From Blattabacterium cuenoti (GTDB lineage: Bacteria > Bacteroidota > Bacteroidia > Flavobacteriales > Blattabacteriaceae), in assembly GCF_014251695.1 (NCBI RefSeq), contig NZ_CP059195.1:566625-630624 (forward strand): a stretch of DNA of 64,000 nucleotides, given 5' to 3'. Of the stretch, positions 21,523 to 31,209 are shown one piece after another. How positions within the stretch are numbered: the first letter of the stretch is position 1; every line of letters starts with the position of its first letter. The translations under genes and the position numbers were made by a program. The notes below the pieces were generated by a model, which saw only the letters and a program-made list of their open reading frames with translations, made no database searches and had not been told where the DNA came from.

Positions 21523-22914
21523 ATGAAAATCCGTTATTCTGATCTTATAGATCAAACTTTTAATTTTCCCACTGAGGAATTTTCTATAAAAAATAATTTA
21601 TTGGAATTTCACGGAATTCCATTAATGGATCTTATAAAAAAATATGGAACACCATTAAAATTTACATATTTACCAAAAATATCTCAAAATATACGAAAAG
21701 CCAGAAAATGGTTTGAAAAAGCTATTCATTCTAATCAGTATAATAACAAATATACTTATTGTTATTGTACAAAAAGCTCTCATTTTTCTTTTGTATTAGA
21801 AGAAGCTTTGAAAAATAATATTAGTATTGAAACTTCATATGCTTATGACATAGAAATTGTTAAAAATCTTTATAAAAAAGGAATTATTAATAAAAATACT
21901 GAAGTTGTATGTAATGGATTTAAAACAAAAAATTATATTGAAAATATATCAGAACTTATTAATAACGGTTTTTATAATACAATTCCAATATTAGATAATT
22001 CTGATGAATTAGAAAAACTGAGTTTAGTTATTAATTATCCTTTTAAATTAGGTATACGTATAGCATCGGAAGAAGAACCCAAATTTGAATTTTATACTTC
22101 TAGATTAGGAATAGGATATAAAGATATTATTATTTTTTATTTAAATAAAATAAAAAATAATCCGAAAGTAGAATTAAAAATGCTACATTTTTTTATTAAT
22201 ACAGGAATAAAAGATACTGCTTATTATTGGAATGAACTTTTCAAATGTTTGCATATCTATGCTAGATTAAAAAAAATAGCCCCAGAATTAGAAATTTTAA
22301 ATATAGGAGGAGGGTTTCCCATTAAAACATCCATGTATTTTAAGTACGATTATGAATATATGACTAACGAAATTGTTTATCAAATAAAAAAATTTTGCAA
22401 AAAAGAAAATATTTCAGAACCCCATATTTACACAGAATTTGGGGCTTATACAGTAGGAGAAAGTGGAGGTATTTTATATCAAATACTTAATCAAAAACGT
22501 CAAAATGATAGAGAAAAATGGAACATGATAGACAGCTCCTTTATGACTACACTTCCTGATACTTGGGCAATAAGTCGTAGATTTATTATGATGGCAGTTA
22601 ATCGTTGGAATGATTGTTATGAAAGAGTTTTTTTAGGAGGATTGACATGTGATAGTGATGATTATTATAATTCAGAGCAACATATGAATGCCATATATCT
22701 TCCTTGTTTTCATCAAAAAATTCCGCTTTATATTGGATTTTTCAATACTGGAGCTTATCAAGATACAATTAGTGGATATGGGGGTGTCCATCATTGTTTA
22801 ATTCCCCAACCGATTCATATATTGATAGATCATGATGAAAAAGATAATTTTGTATATAAAATATTTCGTAAATCACAAAGGCCAGAAGAAGTTTTAAAAA
22901 TATTAGGGTATTGA
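21523..22914 (+). CDS. speA: arginine decarboxylase (biosynthetic, PLP-dependent)
   Basis: Converts arginine to agmatine, opening polyamine synthesis. The 463-residue protein belongs to the alanine-racemase-fold decarboxylases: the PLP lysine lies in YCTKSSHFSF (about 86), the phosphate-binding glycines in LNIGGGFP, and the C-terminal substrate-site block in LGGLTCDSDDYY and FFNTGAYQ. It is shorter than E. coli SpeA (about 630) but fits the compact Bacteroidetes form. The start of the next gene, a ureohydrolase, overlaps its stop (TTGA), tying it to agmatine breakdown. Confidence 0.85.
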   Translation: MKIRYSDLIDQTFNFPTEEFSIKNNLLEFHGIPLMDLIKKYGTPLKFTYLPKISQNIRKARKWFEKAIHSNQYNNKYTYCYCTKSSHFSFVLEEALKNNISIETSYAYDIEIVKNLYKKGIINKNTEVVCNGFKTKNYIENISELINNGFYNTIPILDNSDELEKLSLVINYPFKLGIRIASEEEPKFEFYTSRLGIGYKDIIIFYLNKIKNNPKVELKMLHFFINTGIKDTAYYWNELFKCLHIYARLKKIAPELEILNIGGGFPIKTSMYFKYDYEYMTNEIVYQIKKFCKKENISEPHIYTEFGAYTVGESGGILYQILNQKRQNDREKWNMIDSSFMTTLPDTWAISRRFIMMAVNRWNDCYERVFLGGLTCDSDDYYNSEQHMNAIYLPCFHQKIPLYIGFFNTGAYQDTISGYGGVHHCLIPQPIHILIDHDEKDNFVYKIFRKSQRPEEVLKILGY

Positions 22915-23777
22915 AATTAAGTTACAAAACTTTTGCGGGAATCCCGCAAAAATACGCAACACTTGATAAATCTAAAACGGTGCTTATCCCAGTCCCATAT
23001 GATTATACTCAAACATGGAAAAAGGGATCTAAAAAAGGACCAAAAGCTTTTTTATCTGCATCAAAATATATAGAATTATATGATATAGAAACAAATTCTG
23101 AAGTCTATAGAAAAGGAATTTTTATTGTTCCCTCTATTATAAATTCTTCAATTTCTACAAAAAAAATGATTCAAAAAGTATATAATGAAACAAAAAAATA
23201 TCTTTTTAAAGAAAAATTCATAACATTTATAGGAGGGGATCATTCTATATCAATAGGGAGTATTAGAGCTTTTGGAGAAAAATATCCCAATTTAAGTATT
23301 CTTCATATGGATGCACATACAGATTTACGTCCTATATATAAAGGGACTCCTTATAATCATGCTTGTTCTATGTATGAAGTATCCAGAAAACATCCTTTAA
23401 TACAAATAGGTATACGTAGTATGGATATAGTTGAAAAAAAATATCTTCAAAAAGGAAATGTATTTTATATGCATGAAATTTATAAAAATAATTTATGGAT
23501 GCAAAATGCGCTTCATAAATTATCTAATGATGTATTTATTAGTATAGACATAGATGTTTTTGATCCTAGCATAGCGCCTTCAACAGGGACTCCAGAACCC
23601 GGTGGTTTATCATGGTATACAACTTTAAAATTTTTGAAAAAAGTTTTTAAAAATAAAAATGTAATAGGATTTGATATTGTTGAACTTTTACCTAATAAAA
23701 ATGAATCTTCTACAGATTTTCTAGCTGTAAAACTTTATTATAAATTACTATCATATAAACATATAAATATGAGTTAA
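22911..23777 (+). CDS. speB: agmatinase (ureohydrolase family)
   Basis: A 288-residue manganese ureohydrolase. All metal-ligand motifs are present: FIGGDHSISIG, HMDAHTDLRP, SIDIDVFDPS and the PSTGTPEPGG block. Arginase and agmatinase share these, so substrate choice rests on context: it is fused by a 4 bp TTGA overlap to arginine decarboxylase, so agmatine to putrescine + urea is the best call. The start codon is TTG. The released urea could feed the urease known in cockroach Blattabacterium (inference; urease is not in the window). Confidence 0.85.
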   Translation: MKLSYKTFAGIPQKYATLDKSKTVLIPVPYDYTQTWKKGSKKGPKAFLSASKYIELYDIETNSEVYRKGIFIVPSIINSSISTKKMIQKVYNETKKYLFKEKFITFIGGDHSISIGSIRAFGEKYPNLSILHMDAHTDLRPIYKGTPYNHACSMYEVSRKHPLIQIGIRSMDIVEKKYLQKGNVFYMHEIYKNNLWMQNALHKLSNDVFISIDIDVFDPSIAPSTGTPEPGGLSWYTTLKFLKKVFKNKNVIGFDIVELLPNKNESSTDFLAVKLYYKLLSYKHINMS

Positions 23778-23782
23778 TTAAT

Positions 23783-24472
23783 ATGAATCGAAAAATTATT
23801 ATAGCTATAGATGGATTTTCTTCATCTGGAAAAAGTACTTTAGCAAAAGCTATTTCTAAAAAACTAAAATATAAATATATAGATAGTGGTGCTATGTATA
23901 GAAGTGTGGCTTTATTAGCCATTCAAAAAAAAATTTTTGATAGTGATTTATGGAATACACGAAATTTTATTCCTATTTTAAAAGAGATAAGTTTAAAATT
24001 AAAATGGAATAAAAAATATAATCAAACAGATATTTTTTTAAATAAAGAAAATATTAGATCTAAAATTAGATCAGAAAAAGTAACAACGAAAGTAAGTTTA
24101 ATCGCTCAAATTCCAGAAATTAGAGAAAAATTAACTCTTATGCAAAGAAATATTGGAAGAAATAAAGGAATTGTTATAGATGGAAGAGACGTAGGAAATT
24201 ACGTATTTCCTAAATCAGAATTAAAAATATTTATGAAAGGATCTATAGAAATTCGTTCTTACAGAAGATATCAAGACTTAAAAAAAAAAGGAGAAGAAGT
24301 CTCTTATGAAGAAGTAAAAAAAAATCTGATTTATAGAGATATGATGGATACTTCTAGAAAGATTTCTCCACTAACAAAATCTATAGATTCTATAGAAATA
24401 GACAACACATTTATGAGCATAGAAGAACAATTAAATCTTATCTTTCAGTTAATTAATAAAAGAAAAAAATAA
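23783..24472 (+). CDS. cmk: cytidylate kinase
   Basis: Phosphorylates CMP and dCMP to diphosphates. The 229-residue protein shows the P-loop GFSSSGKST (11-19), the CMP-binding DSGAMYRSVAL, VIDGRDVGNYVFP and the lid region with RSYRRYQDL. Length is typical. It lies 5 bp after speB and 12 bp before fabG in the same run. Confidence 0.95.
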   Translation: MNRKIIIAIDGFSSSGKSTLAKAISKKLKYKYIDSGAMYRSVALLAIQKKIFDSDLWNTRNFIPILKEISLKLKWNKKYNQTDIFLNKENIRSKIRSEKVTTKVSLIAQIPEIREKLTLMQRNIGRNKGIVIDGRDVGNYVFPKSELKIFMKGSIEIRSYRRYQDLKKKGEEVSYEEVKKNLIYRDMMDTSRKISPLTKSIDSIEIDNTFMSIEEQLNLIFQLINKRKK

Positions 24473-24484
24473 CCATATTATCAT

Positions 24485-25219
24485 ATGAAATTATTAAATG
24501 GAAAAATAGCTATAATTACAGGAGGTTCAGGAGACATAGGACAATCTATCGTAAAAACTTTTGTAAAACATGGAGCTAATGTTATTTTTACATTTTTTTC
24601 ATCAAAAAAAGAAGCAAAAAAATTAGAATTTGAATTTAAAAATTTAGTTGAAGCATATAAAATCGATCTTTCTAATTTTAATTCATCAGAAGATTTAGTA
24701 CAAAAAGTGATAAAAAAATATGGGAGTATAGATATATTAGTGAACAATGCAGGGATTATAAAAGATAATTTTTTGCTTAAAATTTCTAAAAAAGACTGGG
24801 ATTATGTTATTAAAACTAATTTATATTCTATATTCAATTTAACTAAACATGCTATTTATCCTATGATGAAACAAAAAAAAGGAAGTATTATTAATATGAG
24901 TTCTGTTGTAGGGATAACAGGAAATATTGGACAATCTAATTATGCAGCATCTAAAGCAGGAATTATTGGATTTACAAAATCTATAGCCAGAGAGTTAGGA
25001 AGAAAAAATATACGTTGTAATGTCATAGCTCCTGGATATATAATAACAAAAATGAATTCTCACTTTAAATCTAAAATAAAAGAAAATTGGATAAAAAACA
25101 TTCCATTAAAAAGACCAGGAACACCTCAAGATATCGCTAATTCTACTTTATTTCTTGCTTCAGATTTATCAAACTATATTACCGGGACAGTATTAAATGT
25201 AAATGGAGGATTAATTTAA
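24485..25219 (+). CDS. fabG: 3-oxoacyl-ACP reductase
   Basis: Short-chain dehydrogenase that reduces 3-ketoacyl-ACP with NADPH in fatty-acid elongation. The 244-residue protein has the cofactor glycine motif ITGGSGDIGQ (11-20), NNAG, and the Ser-Tyr-Lys catalytic set in SSVVGITGNIGQSNYAASKAG. The C-terminus ITGTVLNVNGGL is typical of FabG. It works with acpP and fabF at 0.2 kb and with the FabZ domain at 45 kb. menD follows after 1 bp. Confidence 0.92.
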   Translation: MKLLNGKIAIITGGSGDIGQSIVKTFVKHGANVIFTFFSSKKEAKKLEFEFKNLVEAYKIDLSNFNSSEDLVQKVIKKYGSIDILVNNAGIIKDNFLLKISKKDWDYVIKTNLYSIFNLTKHAIYPMMKQKKGSIINMSSVVGITGNIGQSNYAASKAGIIGFTKSIARELGRKNIRCNVIAPGYIITKMNSHFKSKIKENWIKNIPLKRPGTPQDIANSTLFLASDLSNYITGTVLNVNGGLI

Positions 25220-25220
25220 A

Positions 25221-26900
25221 ATGTATTCAAGTAAAAAAATTGTACAAAGCTTAGGTGAAATTTTAAAAGCAAAATCTATATTTAATATAATTATATCTCC
25301 AGGATCTAGAAATGCCCCAATCATTATCCATTTTACTCAACATAAAAATTTTAATACTTACAGTATTGTAGATGAAAGATGTGCAGGTTTTTTTGCTTTA
25401 GGAATAGCTCAACAAATAAAAAAACCAGTGGTCATTAGTTGTACTTCTGGCTCTGCTGTTGTCAATTTATATCCTGCAATTACAGAGGCATTTTATCAGA
25501 AAATTCCACTTATTTTAGTAACTGCAGACAGACCAAAAGAAATTATCGATGTATTTGAAGGACAATCTATTTATCAGGATAATATTTTTCAAAAACATGT
25601 AGAAACTTCTATTCAATTAACAGAAGATGAATCTAAATTAGGTATATGGTATAATGACCGATTAATGAATGAATCTATAAATAAGTGTATTATTAAAAAT
25701 AAGCCTGTACATATGAATATTCCATTTTCAGAACCACTTTATAATACTACAAATCATTTACAAGTAAAACCTAAAATAATAAAAATTATACCTGTTAAAA
25801 ATTATATCGAAACATATAATTATAAAAAAGAACAGAATATGTGGATAAAATATGAAAAAAAAATGATCCTGTTAGGATTATATTATCCGGAAAAAAACAT
25901 GGAAAAAATTTTAAGAAAACTAAGTTTAGATCCTTCTATCGTTATTTTCACAGAAACTACATCTCATGTATATGGAAAATTTTTTTTTTCAAATATAGAT
26001 CAACTTATTTTTAATATGAAACCTACAAAATGGAGAAGTTTTAAACCTCATATCTTATTAACCATTGGAGTAAATATTATATCCAAAAAAATAAAATTTT
26101 TTTTAAGAAAATACCCTCCAATATATCACTGGCATATAGGTGAACATTATAAAAATTATCCAGATACTTATTATAAATTGACTACTTATTGGCCTATAAA
26201 TCCAGAATCATTTTTTAAAATTTTTAATAATATATCTACTCCTACTTCAGATTATAGAAAAAAATGGGAACAATTGAGAAAAGATAGAGTGAAAAAACAA
26301 AAATTTTTTTTTAAAAAAGAAAAAAGTTTTTCAGATTTAAAAGTTCTATTTCATGTTTTCAAATCCATCCCTAATAATACTATCCTACAATTAGGTAATA
26401 GTATGATTATCAGATATTATCAACTTTTTGATAAAAAAAAATATTCTATTAAATCTTATTGTAATCGTGGAACTTCAGGAATAGATGGATGTGTTTCAAC
26501 GGCTATCGGTTCTGCTATAATTATAAAAAAAACTGTAACATTAATTATTGGGGACATAAGTTTTTTTTATGATAGCAATGCTTTGTGGAATAATTATATT
26601 CCAAAAAACTTTCGTATTATACTTATTAATAATGGAGGAGGAAATATTTTTAGATTTATTTCAGAAAAAAAACTTTCCAAAAAAATATTTAATTTTTTTG
26701 AAACAAAACATATTTTTTCTGCAGAAAAAATATGCGAAATGTATCACTTAAAATATGAAAAAGTATCCGATCAATATGCTTTAAAAAATAGTTTATCATA
26801 TTTTTGGAAAAAATCAAATAAACCTTTCTTATTAGAAATAAACACTCAAAAATCTAACAATGCTAAAATTTTAAAAAAATATTTATCTTATCTCTTCTAG
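25221..26900 (+). CDS. menD: SEPHCHC synthase (menaquinone biosynthesis)
   Basis: Thiamine-diphosphate enzyme that joins 2-oxoglutarate and isochorismate in menaquinone synthesis. The 559-residue protein has the family opening ISPGSRNAPIIIHF, the cofactor Glu region VDERCAGFFALG, and the ThDP-binding GDISFFYDSNALWNN. Presence implies menaquinone as respiratory quinone. It is the last gene of the plus-strand run and ends 2 bp from the convergent sanA-like gene, leaving no room for a terminator between them. Confidence 0.94.
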   Translation: MYSSKKIVQSLGEILKAKSIFNIIISPGSRNAPIIIHFTQHKNFNTYSIVDERCAGFFALGIAQQIKKPVVISCTSGSAVVNLYPAITEAFYQKIPLILVTADRPKEIIDVFEGQSIYQDNIFQKHVETSIQLTEDESKLGIWYNDRLMNESINKCIIKNKPVHMNIPFSEPLYNTTNHLQVKPKIIKIIPVKNYIETYNYKKEQNMWIKYEKKMILLGLYYPEKNMEKILRKLSLDPSIVIFTETTSHVYGKFFFSNIDQLIFNMKPTKWRSFKPHILLTIGVNIISKKIKFFLRKYPPIYHWHIGEHYKNYPDTYYKLTTYWPINPESFFKIFNNISTPTSDYRKKWEQLRKDRVKKQKFFFKKEKSFSDLKVLFHVFKSIPNNTILQLGNSMIIRYYQLFDKKKYSIKSYCNRGTSGIDGCVSTAIGSAIIIKKTVTLIIGDISFFYDSNALWNNYIPKNFRIILINNGGGNIFRFISEKKLSKKIFNFFETKHIFSAEKICEMYHLKYEKVSDQYALKNSLSYFWKKSNKPFLLEINTQKSNNAKILKKYLSYLF

Positions 26901-26902
26901 TT

Positions 26903-27496
26903 TTATTTATTAGAAGATAAAATAACATCCCACAAAGCTTTAATTCTTGCAAAAACTTCTCTAAGTTGTATTTTACTATCAAAAGTAAGACTTTTAGCAT
27001 TAAAACCAATAACATCTAATCCTAAACAATTTCCAATAAAAATAGCTCTCTCATTATGAAATTTTTGAGATATAATTGTAAATTTTTTTTGGTGAAAAAT
27101 TTTATGAACCCTAACAATAGAATGTATTGTACTAACCCCATAGAAATCTTCATATATACAATGAGAAGGAATGCCTTTTTTAATTAATTCCTTTTTCATC
27201 ATTTTTGGTTCATTATAGTTTCTTTCTCTATTATCTCCACTTACAATAATATAACGTATTTTTTTGTTATGAAAAAGAAAACAAGCCGCATCTATTCTAT
27301 GCTTAAAATAAGCATTAATTCCTCCTCCATGCAAATATTTAGAAGTTCCCAAAACTACACCAAATGTATTATATGGAATATAATTAATAGAGTCATAACT
27401 CTTTCTTATTGACCACAAACTTATTCCAAGATAACAGAATATAATATAATAAATGAAATAATAAGAGAAAAGATACGTTTTATTTTTAATTAACAC
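26903..27496 (-). CDS. SanA/YdcF-like DUF218 membrane-anchored protein
   Basis: A 197-residue protein with one N-terminal membrane segment (about 9-29, FSYYFIYYIIFCYLGISLW) and a DUF218 domain: VVLGTSKYLHGGG, FKHRIDAACFLF, IIVSGDN and VSTIHSIVRVHKIF. E. coli SanA of this family supports envelope barrier function, possibly in surface-polymer metabolism; the substrate is unknown. The start is GTG, 3 bp after the secA stop, so it is probably translated from the secA transcript. Confidence 0.75.
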   Translation of the reverse strand: MLIKNKTYLFSYYFIYYIIFCYLGISLWSIRKSYDSINYIPYNTFGVVLGTSKYLHGGGINAYFKHRIDAACFLFHNKKIRYIIVSGDNRERNYNEPKMMKKELIKKGIPSHCIYEDFYGVSTIHSIVRVHKIFHQKKFTIISQKFHNERAIFIGNCLGLDVIGFNAKSLTFDSKIQLREVFARIKALWDVILSSNK

Positions 27497-27499
27497 AAT

Positions 27500-30400
27500 C
27501 TAAAAAGAATCATCCTCTATGACCCATTTACCTTTTTCTAAAAAAAACTCTATCTGTTTAAATTTAATATTTTTAGTTTCACCCGTAATTAAATGACGAA
27601 TATTAATTCGATTGTTTCTTCCTAATTTTTTTCTATCTTTTCCTTTCATAAAAAGATTTGTTTTAAAATTATTTTTTTTTTTTGGAAAACACAAAACATC
27701 TCCTATTATAATAACGGATTTTAGTAAAAAAGAAATAATTTTTTTATTTATATCATAAACTTTTTCTTGAAACAAGTTAAAAGCGTTTTGTTTATAAACA
27801 ATAAGAGGATCTTTTTGTTCAAAAACAGCATTTTGTACAGAATATCGTAAACTATCCATTTCACGTAAATGTTCTTTCCATTTTTCATCCATAAAACATA
27901 ATATAGTTTTTTTTTCAAACATGGATAATAAAGATTTTCCTTTTGTATAATGGAACTCTTTTAAATCGGACACAGAAACTATATTTTGATATCCATCTGT
28001 TAAAACAATTCGTATATGATAAAATTCATGATTTTTATCTACAATATTAGATATAATAGGTTTTATATCTTGATCAATCATTTTAACCTTCTTTTTTTCA
28101 TAAAAACTCATAACTTCATCATGAAGTTTATTAAGACAATCATGTTCTTTATAAGATAAAAATACATTTTCTTGTATAGGTAATTCCATACCAAAAATTT
28201 GAATAAATTCATACTCAAAATTTTTGAAATCATTGAGATATTTATTTACAGTAATCAAACCTTCTAATAAAAAATAGATCATGTTCGAAATATCTAAACT
28301 TAATTCATTTCCACATAATGCATTTCTTCGTTTTTTATAAATAAATTCTCTTTGTTTGTTAATAACATCATCATAATCTAACAAACGTTTTCGTATACTG
28401 AAATTATTATCTTCTATTTTTTTTTGTGCTTTTTCTATAGATTTTGTCAATAAAGAATGTTGTATGATATCTCCTTCTTTATGTCCAAATCTATCCATCA
28501 ATTTAGAAAGTCTTTCAGAATCAATAAATAAACGAATTAAATTATCTTCTAAAGAAACATAAAATTGAGAATCCCCTGGATCTCCTTGCCGTCCTGATCT
28601 TCCTCTTAATTGATTGTCTACTCTTCTAGAGTCATGTCTTTCAGTTCCTAAAACAGCCAATCCTCCATTTTTAACAACTTCTTTTGAAAGTTTAATATCA
28701 GTTCCACGACCTGCCATATTAGTTGCTATAGTAACAGAACCAGGAAATCCTGCTTTCGCTATGATTTCCGCTTCTTTTTCATGTAATTTTGCGTTTAACA
28801 CATTGTGTGGAATTTTCATAAATTTCAAAGCTCTACTTAGAAATTCTGAAACTTCAACTGAAGTAGTTCCTACAAGAATGGGACGTTTTTCATTTTTAGA
28901 TAAAAAAATAATTTTTTCTATAACAGCATTATACTTTTCTCTTTTAGTTTTAAAAACAAGATCTTGCAAATCTTTTCTTTGTATTTTTTTATGAGTGGGA
29001 ATTACTACTACATCTAATTTATAGATATGCCAAAATTCTCCTGATTCTGTTTCGGCTGTTCCTGTCATTCCAGATATTTTTCTATACATTCTGAAATAAT
29101 TTTGTAAAGTGATTGTAGCAAAAGTTTGACTTGAAGATTCTACTTGAACATCCTCTTTTGCTTCTATAGCTTGATGTAATCCTTCAGAATAACGCCTACC
29201 TTCCATTATACGTCCAGTTTGTTCATCAACTATTTTCACTTTTCCTTCCAAAACAACATAATCCACATCTTTTTCAAATAAAGTAAAAGCTTTAAGTAAT
29301 TGATTTATAGTATGAATTCTTTGTGATTTGACAGAGAAATTTTTTAAAATTTTTTCCTTTTCCTTTGTTTCTTTTTCTTTAGACAAATTTTTTTTCTCTA
29401 TATCAGTTAGTTCCAGATTAACATCTGGTAAAACAAAAAAACCTATATCTTCTACATTTTGTGATAAAAATTCAATTCCTTTATCTGTTAATTCTACAGT
29501 ATTATTCTTTTCATCAATAACAAAATAAAGATCTTTATCTACTTTATACATTTCTCTTCCATAATCTTTATAATATTGACTTTCAGTTTTTTGTAAAATC
29601 AAACGAATATTATTTTCACCTAAAAATTTTATTAAAGATTTTTTTTTGGGTAATCCACGATGTGCTTGAAATAATTTTAACCCACCTAATTTTTTTTCTC
29701 CTTTCTTAATCAAATTCTTTGCTACATGTAAAAAATTATTAACTATTATGTTTTGCTCTTTTACTAAAGTTTTTACTTTCCCTTTAAATAATTCAAATTC
29801 CTCTTTATTATCTTTTTTAGGATCTACAGGACCCGATATTATCAAAGGAGTACGTGCTTCATCTATCAATACAGAATCTATTTCATCTATAATAGCATAA
29901 TTTAATTCTCTCTGAACTAACTCTTCTTTAGAAGAAGCCATATTATCACGTAAATAATCAAAACCAAATTCATTGTTTGTTCCATAAGTAATATCAGCTT
30001 GATAAGCTTTTTTACGCATAGACACATCAGAAGATGAATAATTATCAATACAATCAACTTTTAATCCATGAAATTCCATTAAAGGAGCCATCCAGCCTGT
30101 ATCTCTTCTAGATAAATAATTGTTTACTGTAACAATATGTACCCCCCTTCCAGATAGAGAATTTAAATAAGCAGATAAAGTTGCTACAAAAGTTTTTCCT
30201 TCCCCAGTAGCCATTTCAGCTATTTTTCCCTGATGTAATACGACCCCTCCCATGAGTTGAACATCATAATGAACCATATCCCAAATTATTTTTTTTCCAT
30301 ATGCATCCCACTCATTTTTCCAAACGGCTTGATTCCCATTTAAATGTACATAAGACTTTATTTTTGCTAATTCTTTATCAAAAGAAGAAGATATTACGAT

Positions 30401-30790
30401 AAGTTGTTTTTTTTCTTTGAAACGTTTAGCTGTTTCTTTAATTATAGCAAAAGCTTGAGGTAAAATATCTATTAATATGTTTTGTTCTATTTTATAACAT
30501 TCTTCTTGAAGCCTTTCTATATTTGAGTATAGTTTTTCTAAAATGTTGATAGAACAAAATTTTTCTTGTATAATTCTCAATAATTTTTTTTTCTCATCAT
30601 GAAATTGCTTTGTAGATCCTTGTATAAAATTTTTTAAATATTGAGTTTTATTTCTCAATCCATCATCAGATAATAAAAACACCTTTTTCTCTTCTTTTTT
30701 GATTTTCACCAAAAATTTATTAACCTCTTTAAGGTCTTTATCATTTTTATTTACTAATAATTTATTTAAAATATTTCTGATAAAACTCAT
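27500..30790 (-). CDS. secA: protein translocase ATPase SecA
   Basis: Motor ATPase that drives proteins through SecYEG. The 1096 residues include Walker A in MATGEGKTFVATLSAYL (GEGKT 196-200), the DEAD-type YAIIDEIDSVLIDEARTPL, the GMTGTA motif in the second ATPase half, and the GRGTDIKL and RGRSGRQGDPG blocks. It is longer than E. coli SecA (901), as usual in Bacteroidetes, through inserts around residues 330-500. The C-terminus (GRNNRINIRHLITGE) lacks the Cys-rich zinc tail that binds SecB. The sanA-like gene follows after 3 bp. Confidence 0.96.
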   Translation of the reverse strand: MSFIRNILNKLLVNKNDKDLKEVNKFLVKIKKEEKKVFLLSDDGLRNKTQYLKNFIQGSTKQFHDEKKKLLRIIQEKFCSINILEKLYSNIERLQEECYKIEQNILIDILPQAFAIIKETAKRFKEKKQLIVISSSFDKELAKIKSYVHLNGNQAVWKNEWDAYGKKIIWDMVHYDVQLMGGVVLHQGKIAEMATGEGKTFVATLSAYLNSLSGRGVHIVTVNNYLSRRDTGWMAPLMEFHGLKVDCIDNYSSSDVSMRKKAYQADITYGTNNEFGFDYLRDNMASSKEELVQRELNYAIIDEIDSVLIDEARTPLIISGPVDPKKDNKEEFELFKGKVKTLVKEQNIIVNNFLHVAKNLIKKGEKKLGGLKLFQAHRGLPKKKSLIKFLGENNIRLILQKTESQYYKDYGREMYKVDKDLYFVIDEKNNTVELTDKGIEFLSQNVEDIGFFVLPDVNLELTDIEKKNLSKEKETKEKEKILKNFSVKSQRIHTINQLLKAFTLFEKDVDYVVLEGKVKIVDEQTGRIMEGRRYSEGLHQAIEAKEDVQVESSSQTFATITLQNYFRMYRKISGMTGTAETESGEFWHIYKLDVVVIPTHKKIQRKDLQDLVFKTKREKYNAVIEKIIFLSKNEKRPILVGTTSVEVSEFLSRALKFMKIPHNVLNAKLHEKEAEIIAKAGFPGSVTIATNMAGRGTDIKLSKEVVKNGGLAVLGTERHDSRRVDNQLRGRSGRQGDPGDSQFYVSLEDNLIRLFIDSERLSKLMDRFGHKEGDIIQHSLLTKSIEKAQKKIEDNNFSIRKRLLDYDDVINKQREFIYKKRRNALCGNELSLDISNMIYFLLEGLITVNKYLNDFKNFEYEFIQIFGMELPIQENVFLSYKEHDCLNKLHDEVMSFYEKKKVKMIDQDIKPIISNIVDKNHEFYHIRIVLTDGYQNIVSVSDLKEFHYTKGKSLLSMFEKKTILCFMDEKWKEHLREMDSLRYSVQNAVFEQKDPLIVYKQNAFNLFQEKVYDINKKIISFLLKSVIIIGDVLCFPKKKNNFKTNLFMKGKDRKKLGRNNRINIRHLITGETKNIKFKQIEFFLEKGKWVIEDDSF

Positions 30791-30840
30791 TATATTAAAA
30801 AATATATATCAATCAATCATATACACAAAAAATAAACAAT

Positions 30841-31074
30841 TTAAAGTTCATATTCGTCTCTATTCCAATAAAAATCTTCGTCATCACGTGGATAATCTGC
30901 CCATATGTCTTCTATAGATTCAAAAACTTCTCCTTCTCCATTTTCTAATTGTTGAAGATTTTCAACTACTTCTAAAGGAGCACCAGTACGAATAGCAAAA
31001 TCAATCAATTCTTCCTTTGTCGCTGGCCAAGGTGCATCTTCTAAATGAGAAGCTAATTCTAAAGTCCAATACAT
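30841..31074 (-). CDS. DUF2795 domain protein
   Basis: A 77-residue, strongly acidic protein beginning MYWTLELASHLEDAPWPAT with the block KEELIDFAIRTGAPLEVVENL. This sequence is highly conserved across Bacteroidetes (DUF2795), function unknown. Its sequence is much less AT-biased in amino-acid choice than its neighbours (Trp, Pro, Ala, Glu-rich), a sign of strong purifying selection. It lies 50 bp upstream of secA on the same strand. Confidence 0.88.
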   Translation of the reverse strand: MYWTLELASHLEDAPWPATKEELIDFAIRTGAPLEVVENLQQLENGEGEVFESIEDIWADYPRDDEDFYWNRDEYEL

Positions 31075-31126
31075 ATATTGATATTTTTAATTATTAAAAA
31101 ATCAAAAAAAATAATATTTTATTTTA

Positions 31127-31134
31127 TATATTTG
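31127..31134 (+). promoter_or_regulatory. possible -7 box for fmt
   Basis: TATATTTG matches TAnnTTTG, 75 bp before fmt. It is followed by a short self-complementary stretch, TTGATTTT then AAAATCAA, around 31132-31149. Suggestive only. Confidence 0.22.
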
Positions 31135-31209
31135 ATTTTCAAAAATCAATGAACTTTTTCATAAAAATTACAAGATAAAATTAGAGAATTTAAATTACAA
31201 ATAAATTGC

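Noticed and set aside
27500..27700. SecA without a zinc-binding tail as a sign of truncation
   Set aside because: The C-terminal block ending in WVIEDDSF resembles ordinary flavobacterial SecA, so this is a group trait.
28614..28994. Open frame of about 126 codons on the plus strand inside secA
   Set aside because: Antisense to well-conserved SecA motifs (RGRSGRQGDPG, GRGTDIKL). It has no domain and no start context.
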